Below, in pieces: positions 14,832 through 23,424 of a stretch of DNA of 27,906 nt (position 1 is its first letter; each line of letters begins with the position of its first letter). The translations under genes and the position numbers were made by a program. Below the pieces are notes generated by a model. The model was not told where the DNA came from. It ran no database searches and was given only the letters and a program-made list of their open reading frames with translations. The DNA comes from Prevotellaceae bacterium UBA711. Its GTDB lineage: Bacteria > Bacteroidota > Bacteroidia > Bacteroidales > Bacteroidaceae. The DNA lies in NCBI GenBank assembly GCA_002297545.1, contig DBLZ01000029.1, positions 1 to 27,906 on the forward strand, given 5' to 3'.

Positions 14832-17552
14832 TTATTCTTCAACAGCAGCCTGCGCCGCAGCAAGGCGTGCAATGGGTACACGGAAGGGAGAGCAACTTAC
14901 GTAGTTCAAGCCTACCTTGTGGCAGAACTTCACAGATGAGGGCTCACCACCGTGCTCACCGCAGATACCGCACTTCAGGTCGGGACGAACAGAGCGGCCA
15001 CGCTCTACGGCCATCTCCACAAGCTGACCTACACCGTTCTGGTCCAGAACCTGGAATGGGTCTACCTTCAGAATCTTCTTCTCGAGATATACGGGCAAGA
15101 AGCTGGCGATATCGTCACGAGAGTAGCCGAAGGTCATTTGGGTGAGGTCGTTGGTACCGAATGAGAAGTACTCGGCACGTGAAGCGATGCGGTTGGCTGT
15201 GAGGGCAGCACGAGGTATCTCTATCATGGTGCCGACCTTGAATGGAATCTCAACGCCTTCCTCGGCAAAGAGCTCGGCAGCGGTTTGGCGGATGACCTTC
15301 TCCTGTGCCTCGAACTCATAGAGGATACCTGTCAGTGGAACCATGATTTCGGGATGGGGATCGCCACCTTCCTTCTTCAACTGGACGGCAGCACCGAGAA
15401 TGGCACGGGTCTGCATCTGTGTAATCTCGGGATAGGTGTTGCCCAAACGGCAACCACGGTGTCCGAGCATGGGATTGGCCTCGCATAGGCTGTCAACACG
15501 TTGCTTGATGTACTCTACGGTGACACCCATAGCCTTGGCCATCTCTTCCTGACCCTTGGCATCGTGGGGAACGAACTCGTGCAGAGGAGGATCCAGCAGA
15601 CGTACGTTGACGGGACAGCCGTCCATGGCCTTGAAGATGCCGTAGAAGTCGGCCTTCTGGTAGGGCAGGAGCTTGGCCAAAGCTTCCTTGCGGCCTTCTG
15701 CATCCTTAGCCAGAATCATTTCGCGCATGGCAACGATCTTCTCTGCCTCGAAGAACATGTGTTCGGTACGGCACAAACCGATACCAACGGCACCGAAGTT
15801 GCGGGCAACCTGTGCATCGTGCGGAGTGTCGGCATTGGTGCGGACAACCAACTTGGTATACTTGGCGCAGAGATCCATCAGGGCAGCGAAGTCACCGCTC
15901 AGCTCGGCAGCCTTGGTCTGGACCTTACCACTGTAGATCTCACCGGTGGTACCGTTCAGGGAGATGTAGTCACCCTCCTTAAGTTTGACACCGTCAACCT
16001 CTACAGTACGAGCCTTGTAGTCGATATTCAAGGCGCCTGCACCTGATACGCAGCACTTGCCCATACCGCGTGCCACAACGGCAGCGTGTGAGGTCATACC
16101 ACCACGTGCGGTGAGGATACCTTCTGCCACGGCCATACCGGCGAGGTCCTCGGGAGAGGTCTCTATACGCACCATGACTACCTTCTGGCCGTCGGCAGCC
16201 CACTTGGCGGCGTCATCGGCAAAGAATACGATACGGCCGGTAGCAGCACCGGGAGATGCGGGCAGACCGCGGGTGAGAACCTTAGCGGACTTCAGGGCAT
16301 CCTTGTCAAAGACGGGATGCAGCAACTCGTCCAGCTTGTTGGGCTCGCAACGCAACAGGGCTGTCTTTTCATCTATAAGGCCTTCGCGGACGAGATCCAT
16401 GGCAATCTTCACCATGGCTGAGCCGGTGCGCTTGCCGTTACGTGTCTGCAAGAACCAGAGTTTGCCTTCCTGTACGGTGAACTCCATATCCTGCATGTCG
16501 CGGTAATGGTTCTCCAGCTTATTCTGCAGCATGTCCAGTTCCTTATATATTTCGGGCATGGCCTCTTCCATAGAAGGATACTTGGCAACGCGCTCTTCCT
16601 CTGAGATACCTGCACGCTCGGCCCAACGCTGTGAACCGATCTTGGTGATCTGCTGGGGAGTGCGGATACCGGCTACAACGTCCTCGCCCTGAGCATTGAT
16701 AAGATACTCACCGTTGAAGAGGTTTTCACCGTTACCGGCATCGCGGCTGAAGCATACACCGGTAGCAGAGGTGTCGCCCATGTTGCCAAATACCATGGCC
16801 TGAACGTTGACGGCGGTACCCCATTCGGCAGGAATGCCTTCCATCTTACGATACAGAATGGCGCGGTCGTTCATCCAACTGTCGAACACGGCGCAGATGG
16901 CACCCCACAACTGCTCGTAGGAGTCGTTGGGGAAGTCCTGTCCGGTCTGAGCCTTGACGGCAGCCTTGAACTTCTTGACGAGTTCCTTGAGATCTTCCAC
17001 TTCCAGTTCATTGTCCAGCTTGACGCCCTTGGCCTTCTTCACTTCTTCAATGATAGCCTCGAAGGGGTCGATGTCGTCCTTGTTCACAGGCTTCATGCCG
17101 AGAACCACATCACCGTACATCTGCACAAAGCGGCGATATGAGTCCCATGCAAAGCGGGCGTTGCCGGTCTTGCGTATCATTCCCTCTACAACCTCGTCGT
17201 TCAGACCCAGGTTCAGAATGGTATCCATCATGCCGGGCATAGATGCACGGGCACCGGAACGTACGGAAACGAGCAGAGGGTTCTCTACGTCGCCGAACTT
17301 GGAGTGCATCAACTCCTCGATATTGGCAACGGCCTTCAACACGTCATCCTTGAGAAGTTCCACAACCTTATCCTTGCCCTCGGCAAAGTACTCGTTACAA
17401 ACATCAGTGGTAATGGTGAAGCCCGGAGGTACGGGAACGCCAATCAAATTCATCTCGGCAAGGTTCGCGCCCTTACCGCCCAGCAGATTTCTCATATCTG
17501 CCTTGCCTTCGGCCTTTCCGTTGCCAAAGGTGTAAACTCTCTTCTGTTCCAT
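14832..17552 (-). CDS. ppdK: Pyruvate, phosphate dikinase
   Basis: This is a 906-residue cytosolic enzyme of full family length. It interconverts pyruvate + ATP + Pi and PEP + AMP + PPi, at the glycolysis/gluconeogenesis node important in anaerobes. The ATP-grasp domain begins with LLGGKGANLAEM (23-34). The swivelling phosphohistidine domain has GGMTSHAAVVARG with His489 and the potential regulatory Thr487. The C-terminal PEP/pyruvate barrel has GLCRTEHMFF (592-601), LGHRGCRLG (696-704), FGTNDLTQMTFGYSRDD (798-814) and CGICGEHGGEPSS with the catalytic Cys864. It is monocistronic, with its own promoter and terminator. No PPDK regulatory kinase gene is nearby. Confidence 0.98.
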   Translation of the reverse strand: MEQKRVYTFGNGKAEGKADMRNLLGGKGANLAEMNLIGVPVPPGFTITTDVCNEYFAEGKDKVVELLKDDVLKAVANIEELMHSKFGDVENPLLVSVRSGARASMPGMMDTILNLGLNDEVVEGMIRKTGNARFAWDSYRRFVQMYGDVVLGMKPVNKDDIDPFEAIIEEVKKAKGVKLDNELEVEDLKELVKKFKAAVKAQTGQDFPNDSYEQLWGAICAVFDSWMNDRAILYRKMEGIPAEWGTAVNVQAMVFGNMGDTSATGVCFSRDAGNGENLFNGEYLINAQGEDVVAGIRTPQQITKIGSQRWAERAGISEEERVAKYPSMEEAMPEIYKELDMLQNKLENHYRDMQDMEFTVQEGKLWFLQTRNGKRTGSAMVKIAMDLVREGLIDEKTALLRCEPNKLDELLHPVFDKDALKSAKVLTRGLPASPGAATGRIVFFADDAAKWAADGQKVVMVRIETSPEDLAGMAVAEGILTARGGMTSHAAVVARGMGKCCVSGAGALNIDYKARTVEVDGVKLKEGDYISLNGTTGEIYSGKVQTKAAELSGDFAALMDLCAKYTKLVVRTNADTPHDAQVARNFGAVGIGLCRTEHMFFEAEKIVAMREMILAKDAEGRKEALAKLLPYQKADFYGIFKAMDGCPVNVRLLDPPLHEFVPHDAKGQEEMAKAMGVTVEYIKQRVDSLCEANPMLGHRGCRLGNTYPEITQMQTRAILGAAVQLKKEGGDPHPEIMVPLTGILYEFEAQEKVIRQTAAELFAEEGVEIPFKVGTMIEIPRAALTANRIASRAEYFSFGTNDLTQMTFGYSRDDIASFLPVYLEKKILKVDPFQVLDQNGVGQLVEMAVERGRSVRPDLKCGICGEHGGEPSSVKFCHKVGLNYVSCSPFRVPIARLAAAQAAVEE

Positions 17553-17595
17553 TGTTTTGGTTATTGTTTAAGGGTTAATCGGTTTTCTTGATATG

Positions 17596-17603
17596 CAAAT
17601 ATA
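17596..17603 (-). promoter_or_regulatory. -7 box of ppdK
   Basis: TATATTTG on the minus strand fits TAnnTTTG, 44 nt before the ppdK start. No TTG is seen at the usual spacing. It is back-to-back with the rlmD promoter in a 133-bp gap. Confidence 0.65.
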
Positions 17604-17635
17604 AGAAATTTAATTGAAAAGGGTGTGCCCATCCA

Positions 17636-17666
17636 TTGATTTATTCAATAAAAAGACGTAATTTTG
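17636..17666 (+). promoter_or_regulatory. Promoter of the 23S rRNA methyltransferase gene
   Basis: TTG (17636-17638) and TAATTTTG (17659-17666) are separated by exactly 20 bp, a near-ideal Bacteroidetes promoter. It predicts a leader of only about 14 nt before the ATG at 17686. Confidence 0.75.
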
Positions 17667-17685
17667 TCATAAATAATAATGCGAC

Positions 17686-19128
17686 ATGAGTAGAAAAAGA
17701 AAGGAGCTTCCCGTATTGGAGTATGTAGAGATAACCGGAGTGGCCGCCGAGGGCAAGGCCTTGGCCAAAGTAGACAACGTTGTGTTGTTCGTGCCGTATG
17801 CGGTTCCGGGCGATATAGTCGATGTGAGGGTAACGCGCAAAAAACATAGATTTATGGAGGGAACTGTAGTGCGTTTCCATCAGCAAAGTCCGTTACGGAC
17901 AAAGCCCGTGTGTCCGCACTATGGCGTATGTGGAGGCTGCAAATGGCAATGCCTTCCATACGAGGAGCAGATACGGTGGAAGCAACGTCAGGTGATGGAC
18001 AACTTGGAACACATAGGTAAAATAGAACTGCCCGAATGCAGTCCCATCCTTGGTTCCGAGCAAACGGAGGCATACCGCAACAAGTTGGAGTTCAGCTTTG
18101 CCAATAAGGTATGGAAGGTGTTCCCGGACCAACATCCCGAGGGCCTCACGCCTACGGTAGCAGAGGTGCCTGAGGATGCTCCGGGAGCGGTGGGATTCCA
18201 TGCCGGAGGTGCCTTTGACAAGATACTGCCCATACAGGAGTGCCACTTGATGGCCCCGGTGAACGACCGCATCCGCAACGGCATCCGCGACTATTGTTAT
18301 CGCGAGGGGCTGTCATTCCATGATGCACGCGAACATATTGGTCTCATGCGCAGTATTGTCATTCGCCTGAGCAACAGCGGGGAACTGATGCTCCTGGTAC
18401 AGTTTTGCATTAAGACTGAAGCAGAGCAGACGCAGGCCATGGCCCTGATGGAGTGGATTCGCGCAAACTATCCCGAGGTGACATCGCTCCTGTGGGTTAA
18501 CAATGAAAAGTTCAACGACACGTTTGGAGACCTGCCCGTCCACACCTATGCAGGTACCGACCACATATTTCTGGAGATGGAAAACCTTCGCTTCAAGGTC
18601 GGTCCCAAGAGTTTCTACCAGACCAACACCCGCCAGGCCTATATATTATATAAGGTAGCACGGCAGTTGGCAGGCCTTACAGGAAACGAACTTGTCTATG
18701 ACCTCTACACCGGTACCGGCACAATTGCCAACTTTGTGGCCAAGCAGGCACGCAAGGTTATAGGCATAGAATACGTGCCAGAGGCCATCGAGGACGCCAA
18801 AGTCAATTCTGAACTCAACAGCATTACCAATACCGATTTCTTTGCCGGCGACATGAAGGATATTCTGAACCGAGACTTCATAGAGAAGCATGGACGTCCC
18901 GATGTCATCATCACCGACCCACCGCGTGCCGGCATGCACGAGGATGTAATCAACACTATCCTCTTCGCCAATCCGAAACGCATTGTATATGTCAGTTGCA
19001 ATCCTGCCACCCAGGCACGTGACCTGCAATTGTTGGATGCTCAGTATAGAGTTGCTCACATACAGCCAGTGGATATGTTCCCTCACACACAGCACGTGGA
19101 GAATGTTGTGTTGCTGGAACACAAATAA
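17686..19128 (+). CDS. rlmD: 23S rRNA (uracil-5-)-methyltransferase, RlmD/RumA family
   Basis: This 480-residue cytosolic enzyme makes 5-methyluridine in 23S rRNA using SAM. An N-terminal TRAM RNA-binding domain (about 8-66) precedes the iron-sulphur cysteines Cys76, Cys82 and Cys85 (CPHYGVCGGC), with Cys186 a likely fourth ligand. The central RNA-binding region leads to the SAM methyltransferase domain, with FYQTNTRQ (310-317), YDLYTGTGTIANF (338-350), DPPRAGMH (411-418), catalytic Cys438 in YVSCNPAT and general-base Glu472 in HVENV. Homologues act at U1939 (RlmD) or at U747 plus U1939 (RlmCD). Which position is modified here cannot be read from sequence. It is divergent from ppdK and has its own promoter. 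Confidence 0.95.
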   Translation: MSRKRKELPVLEYVEITGVAAEGKALAKVDNVVLFVPYAVPGDIVDVRVTRKKHRFMEGTVVRFHQQSPLRTKPVCPHYGVCGGCKWQCLPYEEQIRWKQRQVMDNLEHIGKIELPECSPILGSEQTEAYRNKLEFSFANKVWKVFPDQHPEGLTPTVAEVPEDAPGAVGFHAGGAFDKILPIQECHLMAPVNDRIRNGIRDYCYREGLSFHDAREHIGLMRSIVIRLSNSGELMLLVQFCIKTEAEQTQAMALMEWIRANYPEVTSLLWVNNEKFNDTFGDLPVHTYAGTDHIFLEMENLRFKVGPKSFYQTNTRQAYILYKVARQLAGLTGNELVYDLYTGTGTIANFVAKQARKVIGIEYVPEAIEDAKVNSELNSITNTDFFAGDMKDILNRDFIEKHGRPDVIITDPPRAGMHEDVINTILFANPKRIVYVSCNPATQARDLQLLDAQYRVAHIQPVDMFPHTQHVENVVLLEHK

Positions 19129-19419
19129 AACGCATTGTCTGTGAGTAACCACCACGCTATACCAAAATGGATGCATTGTATGACTTCACAACAGTCGATT
19201 CAGTAACCGAATGTAGCTCCATTCTGTCTCAGCTACCGGTAGTGATTTCGATGTGGATATATTGTGCCTGCATTGGTTGGCTTCGATATATGGAACATGA
19301 TTATAATCTCTCCATACGATTAGAGGACAATTTCTCACATTTAATAACCTTGTGCCTTGGCCATATCAACAAATATAGCTATCTTGGCACCTCCAAAACA
19401 TCAAAACACGGTATAATTT
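19129..19419. other. AT-rich gap between rlmD and the transglutaminase-like lipoprotein gene
   Basis: These 291 bp are more AT-rich than their surroundings. The best plus-strand -7 candidate is TAACCTTG (19345-19352), one mismatch from TAnnTTTG, without a clear TTG. No strong terminator was found after rlmD. A 104-codon frame starting at 19167 runs out of frame into the next gene and has no recognisable domain, so it is left out. Confidence 0.4.
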
Positions 19420-20685
19420 ATGAAAAAAGCTTACTACATCGTATCGTTGGTCATAGCGACAAGCTTGTTGACAGGCTGTAACAACGACGCATCTGGATTA
19501 GAAGACATCACCTCCACCGAAACCGAAAGCGGAACTTCCGATAATCTCACCAGAGCTTTCCCGCAGGACAATGGCGCAGAGGAACTGCAGGGCAACGAAG
19601 CAGAGATGTTCTGGCAGATACTGCAAGGTGTGGATGACGATTTCCCCCGCAGGCAGGCCGGTTATCAGATAACCTATGCTCAGTACGAAGAAATCAAAGA
19701 CTTCACCGACGAGCTACTTGCAAATAGAACCACCGAAAGCCAAAAGTACAGAGGCATCTGGAATTGGATGGGATCCAACATCAAGTATAACTGGGATCTG
19801 GACCCAGCATGCAGCAACGAGCCATACGCAGTGTTCACCAATAAGAAATGTGTATGCCAAGGCTATGCCAACCTGCTGAGTGTCATGTTGCACACGCAGG
19901 GCATTGACGTGATAAACGTCAACGGCTTGCTTGATTACGCAGGTGGCCATGCATGGAACTATGTACGTCATGGTGGCAGATGGTGGGTGAGTGACCGCAC
20001 CAACGGCTTCGAATTCAAGGCAGAAAATGTGGACGAATACAAGGACCGACTTGTCATCTATTCTGCCGACGGCAACTTTTTGGAGACTCAGGAGTATGGC
20101 TTTAACTACACTGACAGGCTTCTAAACCTCAACGCCGTTTATGAGTCCGAAGATGCCTTGATGGTGCCCTTCAGTGTTACGCTCAACAATGGCAGTCGAT
20201 ATAGAGTGACAGCCTTCAGTCCCACTGAGGAACTACCCGAGAATGTACGTGAGATATACATCGGCAGCAACATCAAGTATCTGCGATGCAACAGTACTGT
20301 TGGCCTAAGCATATATGCACCAAACGTGGAAGCCGCATATGTTGACCCTACCAACGAAATACTCTACAGTCATGCCGGCGTTGTATATAGCCGCAATCTG
20401 GAGGAGCCGCTCTACATCCCCGCTGCCATGAAGAAACTGAGGCTGATGCCCGAAGAGGTTATTGGCAAGAACTATATCTTCGACCACGCAGGTATAGAAG
20501 AATTGATTGTTGCCAACGGCACCAAAAAACTCGAGGCATGGGCTGTGGAAAAATGTCCTAATCTGAAAGTAGCCTATGTTCCGCTGGACACAGAGTTGGA
20601 TCCACAGGCGTTTGTGGACGTACATCCTGATTTCCAAGTCATACGCCAAGAGCAAACGGGCATCAAGGACATTGTAGCAGACTGA
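19420..20685 (+). CDS. Transglutaminase-like lipoprotein with BspA-type LRR region
   Basis: This 421-residue lipoprotein has signal MKKAYYIVSLVIATSLLTG and lipid-attachment Cys20. A transglutaminase-like (papain-fold) domain spans roughly 80-200. The triad is visible: Cys146 in CVCQGYANLLSVML, His177 in GGHAWN and Asp192 in WWVSDRTNG. The C-terminal half (about 260-400) contains irregular leucine-rich repeats of the BspA/LRR_5 type, such as VREIYIGSNIKYL, AAYVDPTNEILYSHAGVVYS and IEELIVANGTKKLEAWAVEK. Proteins with this pairing in gut and oral Bacteroidetes are thought to act at the cell surface on proteins or peptides, but no substrate is established from sequence. It could be a protease, a peptide crosslinker or a deamidase. 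It is probably monocistronic, followed by a long hairpin terminator. Confidence 0.85.
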   Translation: MKKAYYIVSLVIATSLLTGCNNDASGLEDITSTETESGTSDNLTRAFPQDNGAEELQGNEAEMFWQILQGVDDDFPRRQAGYQITYAQYEEIKDFTDELLANRTTESQKYRGIWNWMGSNIKYNWDLDPACSNEPYAVFTNKKCVCQGYANLLSVMLHTQGIDVINVNGLLDYAGGHAWNYVRHGGRWWVSDRTNGFEFKAENVDEYKDRLVIYSADGNFLETQEYGFNYTDRLLNLNAVYESEDALMVPFSVTLNNGSRYRVTAFSPTEELPENVREIYIGSNIKYLRCNSTVGLSIYAPNVEAAYVDPTNEILYSHAGVVYSRNLEEPLYIPAAMKKLRLMPEEVIGKNYIFDHAGIEELIVANGTKKLEAWAVEKCPNLKVAYVPLDTELDPQAFVDVHPDFQVIRQEQTGIKDIVAD

Positions 20686-20771
20686 CAAAAATATGGCTAT
20701 ATCTCCAATATAAGCAAAGCCATCTTGTTATGTGCTGCACAACCTATATTTACGGAGATATATGATAAAGC

Positions 20772-20809
20772 AAGAAAGGACGGAATGGAGCTCTATTTCG
20801 TCCTTTCTT
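20772..20809 (+). terminator. Long hairpin terminator after the transglutaminase-like gene
   Basis: AAGAAAGGACG (20772-20782) pairs perfectly with CGTCCTTTCTT (20799-20809). The stem continues through G-T, AAT/ATT and GGA/TCT-type pairs towards a central GAGCTC, making a near-complete 38-nt palindrome. It lies about 87 nt after the upstream stop codon. A smaller dyad (ATGGCT at 20692-20697 with AGCCAT at 20718-20723, then TTGTT) precedes it. Confidence 0.7.
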
Positions 20810-20884
20810 ATGTCCTATAGGAATGCTGCCGCTCGCCCTTCTGTATCAAAGAGTGCATTTTGTGCATAATCATGCGTCAAATCC

Positions 20885-20915
20885 TTGTGAATGTCGGTTA
20901 TAATGCTTAACTTTA
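20885..20915 (+). promoter_or_regulatory. Promoter of the GH20 gene
   Basis: TTG (20885-20887), a 20-bp spacer and TAACTTTA (20908-20915) form a promoter with one mismatch in the -7 box. The predicted leader is about 70 nt. Confidence 0.6.
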
Positions 20916-20991
20916 CTACAGGAAACCGTGCTTAGGTCATCTCGTGATGACACGTCTAAACTATAATCATTAACCAAATTAAATTTAAGAC

Positions 20992-23316
20992 ATGAAGAAA
21001 AGCTTTATCAGTTCTGCTGTCGTGTTGGCAGCCAGTTGCTTGTTCTTCTCATGCAATCCAACAGTAAAGGAAGCAGACTACAATGTCATTCCACTTCCGG
21101 CAGAGGTTGTATTGGGACAGGGCGAAGCATTCACGCTTGCCGAAGGAACAAAGGTGATGTACCCCGAAGGCAATGAAAAGATGAGAAGGAATGCAGAGTT
21201 TCTCGCTGAATACATAAAGGAACAGACAGGCAGGACATTGCTTGTAGAACCAGGCACCGAGGGTAGGGGCATCCTGCTCTGTGTAGTGGCCAATGAGGAA
21301 CAGCCCGAAGGTTATAATCTGAAGGTCAACAAGGACGGCGTGGTCATCACCGGTGCATCCGAAGCAGGCGTATTCTATGGCATCCAGACGCTCCGCAAGT
21401 CCATAGCCGTGGCTAAAGATGCAAAAGTTTGCCTGCCCGAGGTAGAAATCAACGATGCCCCACGCTTTGGTTACCGTGGCTCCATGCTGGACATCTCTCG
21501 TCACTTCTTCCCCATTGACTCCGTGAAGAGCTACATAGACATGCTGGCCCTGCATAACATCAACCGTTTCCACTGGCACCTGACCGACGACCAGGGATGG
21601 AGGATAGAGATCAAGAGCCATCCTCTGCTGGCACAGCAAGGTTCCCAGCGCAAGGAGACAGTCATCGGACGCAATTCAGGTAAATACGACGGCATACCCT
21701 ACGGCGGTTTCTACACTCAGGAGGAGGCCAAGGAGATAGTACGCTATGCAGCCGAACGCTATATCACCGTCATCCCAGAGATAGACATGCCGGGTCACAT
21801 GATGGGTGCGCTGAATGTGTATCCGGAATTAGGTTGCACAGGCGGTCCATACGAGGTGTGGACCCAATGGGGTGTGTCCGACGAGGTTCTCTGTGCAGGC
21901 AACGACTCCACACTTAAGTTCATCGAGGACGTCCTGGGCGAAATCATAGAGATATTCCCCTCGGAGTACATACATGTTGGTGGCGACGAGTGCCCCAAGG
22001 TCCGTTGGAAGAGCTGTCCCAAGTGTCAGGCACGCATCAAGCAGTTGGGTATCAAGGGTGACGACAAGCACACTGCCGAGGAGTACCTGCAAAGCTTTGT
22101 CATCAGCCATGCCGAGAAGTTCCTGAATGCCCATGGCCGTCAGATAATAGGTTGGGACGAGATATTGGAGGGTGGCCTTGCCCCCAACGCCACGGTCATG
22201 TCTTGGCGTGGCGAGGGCGGTGGCATAGAGGCTGCACGTCAGCAGCACAAGGCCATCATGGTCCCCACCAGCTACCTGTATTTCGACTACTATCAGACCA
22301 AGGACACAAAGAACGAGCCATTGGCCATCGGAGGATACGTACCACTGGAGCGCGTCTATAGTTTCGAGCCTTGCCCCAAGGTCCTGACGCCCGAGGAGCA
22401 GAAGTACATCATAGGTGTGCAGGCCAACCTTTGGACAGAATACGTTACTACCTACAGCCACGTAGAGTACATGTTGCTGCCCCGCATGGCAGCCTTGAGC
22501 GAAATTCAGTGGAGCGCAGCCGAGAAAGACTACGAGAACTTCCTGAAGCGTCTGCCTCACCTGGTGGAGATCTACGATGCCAAGCACTACAACTATGCCC
22601 GTCACATCTTTGACATCACCGCCAATATGATACCGGATACCGACGAAGAGGCCCTGAAGGTGGCCCTCTCCACCGTGGACAACGCACCAATATACTACAC
22701 CACGGACGGCAGCGACCCCACATCATCTTCCGCTCTCTATACCGACACACTCAAACTAAAAGAGGCATGCACCCTGAAAGCCATCAGCATACGGTCAGGA
22801 GGTAGCAGCCGCATATTCCAGGAAGAGTTGAAACTGCACAAGGCCTGTTTCAAGCCCATCACCATGCTGCAGCCCATCAATGCACAATATGCCTATGATG
22901 GAGCCGGGACGCTGGTGGATGGCCTCAAGGGCGGATTCAACTATAAGACGGGACGCTGGATAGCCTTCTATCGCAACGACATGGAGGCCGTCATTGACAT
23001 GAAGCAGCCTACCGAGTTCAGTTCTGTATCCATATCCACCCTCGTAGAAAAGGGCGACTGGGTATTCGACGCCCGCCGTTTCGCCGTGTCCATCTCCGAC
23101 GACGGTCAGAACTTCACCGAGATAGGCGCAGAGGACTATCCCGCCATGGCAGCAGACAGCCCCAATCAGATTTACGAGCATACACTCACGTTCAGTGCTC
23201 CCCAAAAGGCACGTTACATCAAGGTGTACGTACAGCCAGAGCATTCTCTTCCAGAGTGGCACGGTGGCAAGGGCAACCCTGCTTTTGTCTTCCTGGATGA
23301 GATTTCCGTAAACTAA
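20992..23316 (+). CDS. GH20 beta-N-acetylhexosaminidase lipoprotein with C-terminal F5/8C module
   Basis: A 774-residue exported lipoprotein; the signal sequence ends at FFS with lipid-attachment Cys21. The GH20b N-terminal domain (about 28-150) is followed by the GH20 barrel (about 155-505), with FHWHLTDDQGWRIEIK (193-208), EIDMPGHMMGAL and the catalytic pair Asp332-Glu333 in VGGDECPK. A chitobiase C-terminal (FN3-like) domain follows (about 545-620, with YYTTDGSDPTS), then a discoidin/F5/8C-like module (about 630-774). GH20 enzymes remove non-reducing GlcNAc or GalNAc by substrate-assisted catalysis, using an oxazolinium intermediate. It probably acts at the cell surface or in the periplasm on mucin or N-glycan fragments, complementing the GH84 enzyme. 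It is monocistronic with a clear promoter and terminator. Confidence 0.96.
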   Translation: MKKSFISSAVVLAASCLFFSCNPTVKEADYNVIPLPAEVVLGQGEAFTLAEGTKVMYPEGNEKMRRNAEFLAEYIKEQTGRTLLVEPGTEGRGILLCVVANEEQPEGYNLKVNKDGVVITGASEAGVFYGIQTLRKSIAVAKDAKVCLPEVEINDAPRFGYRGSMLDISRHFFPIDSVKSYIDMLALHNINRFHWHLTDDQGWRIEIKSHPLLAQQGSQRKETVIGRNSGKYDGIPYGGFYTQEEAKEIVRYAAERYITVIPEIDMPGHMMGALNVYPELGCTGGPYEVWTQWGVSDEVLCAGNDSTLKFIEDVLGEIIEIFPSEYIHVGGDECPKVRWKSCPKCQARIKQLGIKGDDKHTAEEYLQSFVISHAEKFLNAHGRQIIGWDEILEGGLAPNATVMSWRGEGGGIEAARQQHKAIMVPTSYLYFDYYQTKDTKNEPLAIGGYVPLERVYSFEPCPKVLTPEEQKYIIGVQANLWTEYVTTYSHVEYMLLPRMAALSEIQWSAAEKDYENFLKRLPHLVEIYDAKHYNYARHIFDITANMIPDTDEEALKVALSTVDNAPIYYTTDGSDPTSSSALYTDTLKLKEACTLKAISIRSGGSSRIFQEELKLHKACFKPITMLQPINAQYAYDGAGTLVDGLKGGFNYKTGRWIAFYRNDMEAVIDMKQPTEFSSVSISTLVEKGDWVFDARRFAVSISDDGQNFTEIGAEDYPAMAADSPNQIYEHTLTFSAPQKARYIKVYVQPEHSLPEWHGGKGNPAFVFLDEISVN

Positions 23317-23340
23317 TGCAATAGCTCATTGCACAATGCA

Positions 23341-23381
23341 CTTAGGGCCGGCCCACACTTATAAAGTGGACCGGCCCTAAG
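23341..23381. terminator. Strong hairpin terminator between GH20 and pheS
   Basis: A perfect 11-bp stem, CTTAGGGCCGG (23341-23351) with CCGGCCCTAAG (23371-23381), continues after one mismatch with CCAC/GTGG. It is followed on the plus strand by TTTATAT. It lies 25 nt after the GH20 stop and 44 nt from the pheS stop, so it can serve both convergent genes, with the better tail on the GH20 side. Confidence 0.82.
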
Positions 23382-23424
23382 TTTATATCCGAATATATAA
23401 TATAAGGTGCAATCGAAAGCTACT

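Noticed and set aside
19370..19377. TATATTTG box on the minus strand inside the rlmD/lipoprotein gap
   Set aside because: It would drive transcription antisense to rlmD with no gene downstream; a chance match in AT-rich DNA is more likely.
19167..19481. 104-codon plus-strand frame overlapping the start of the transglutaminase-like gene
   Set aside because: It overlaps a well-supported lipoprotein start in another frame and has no recognisable domain or signal.
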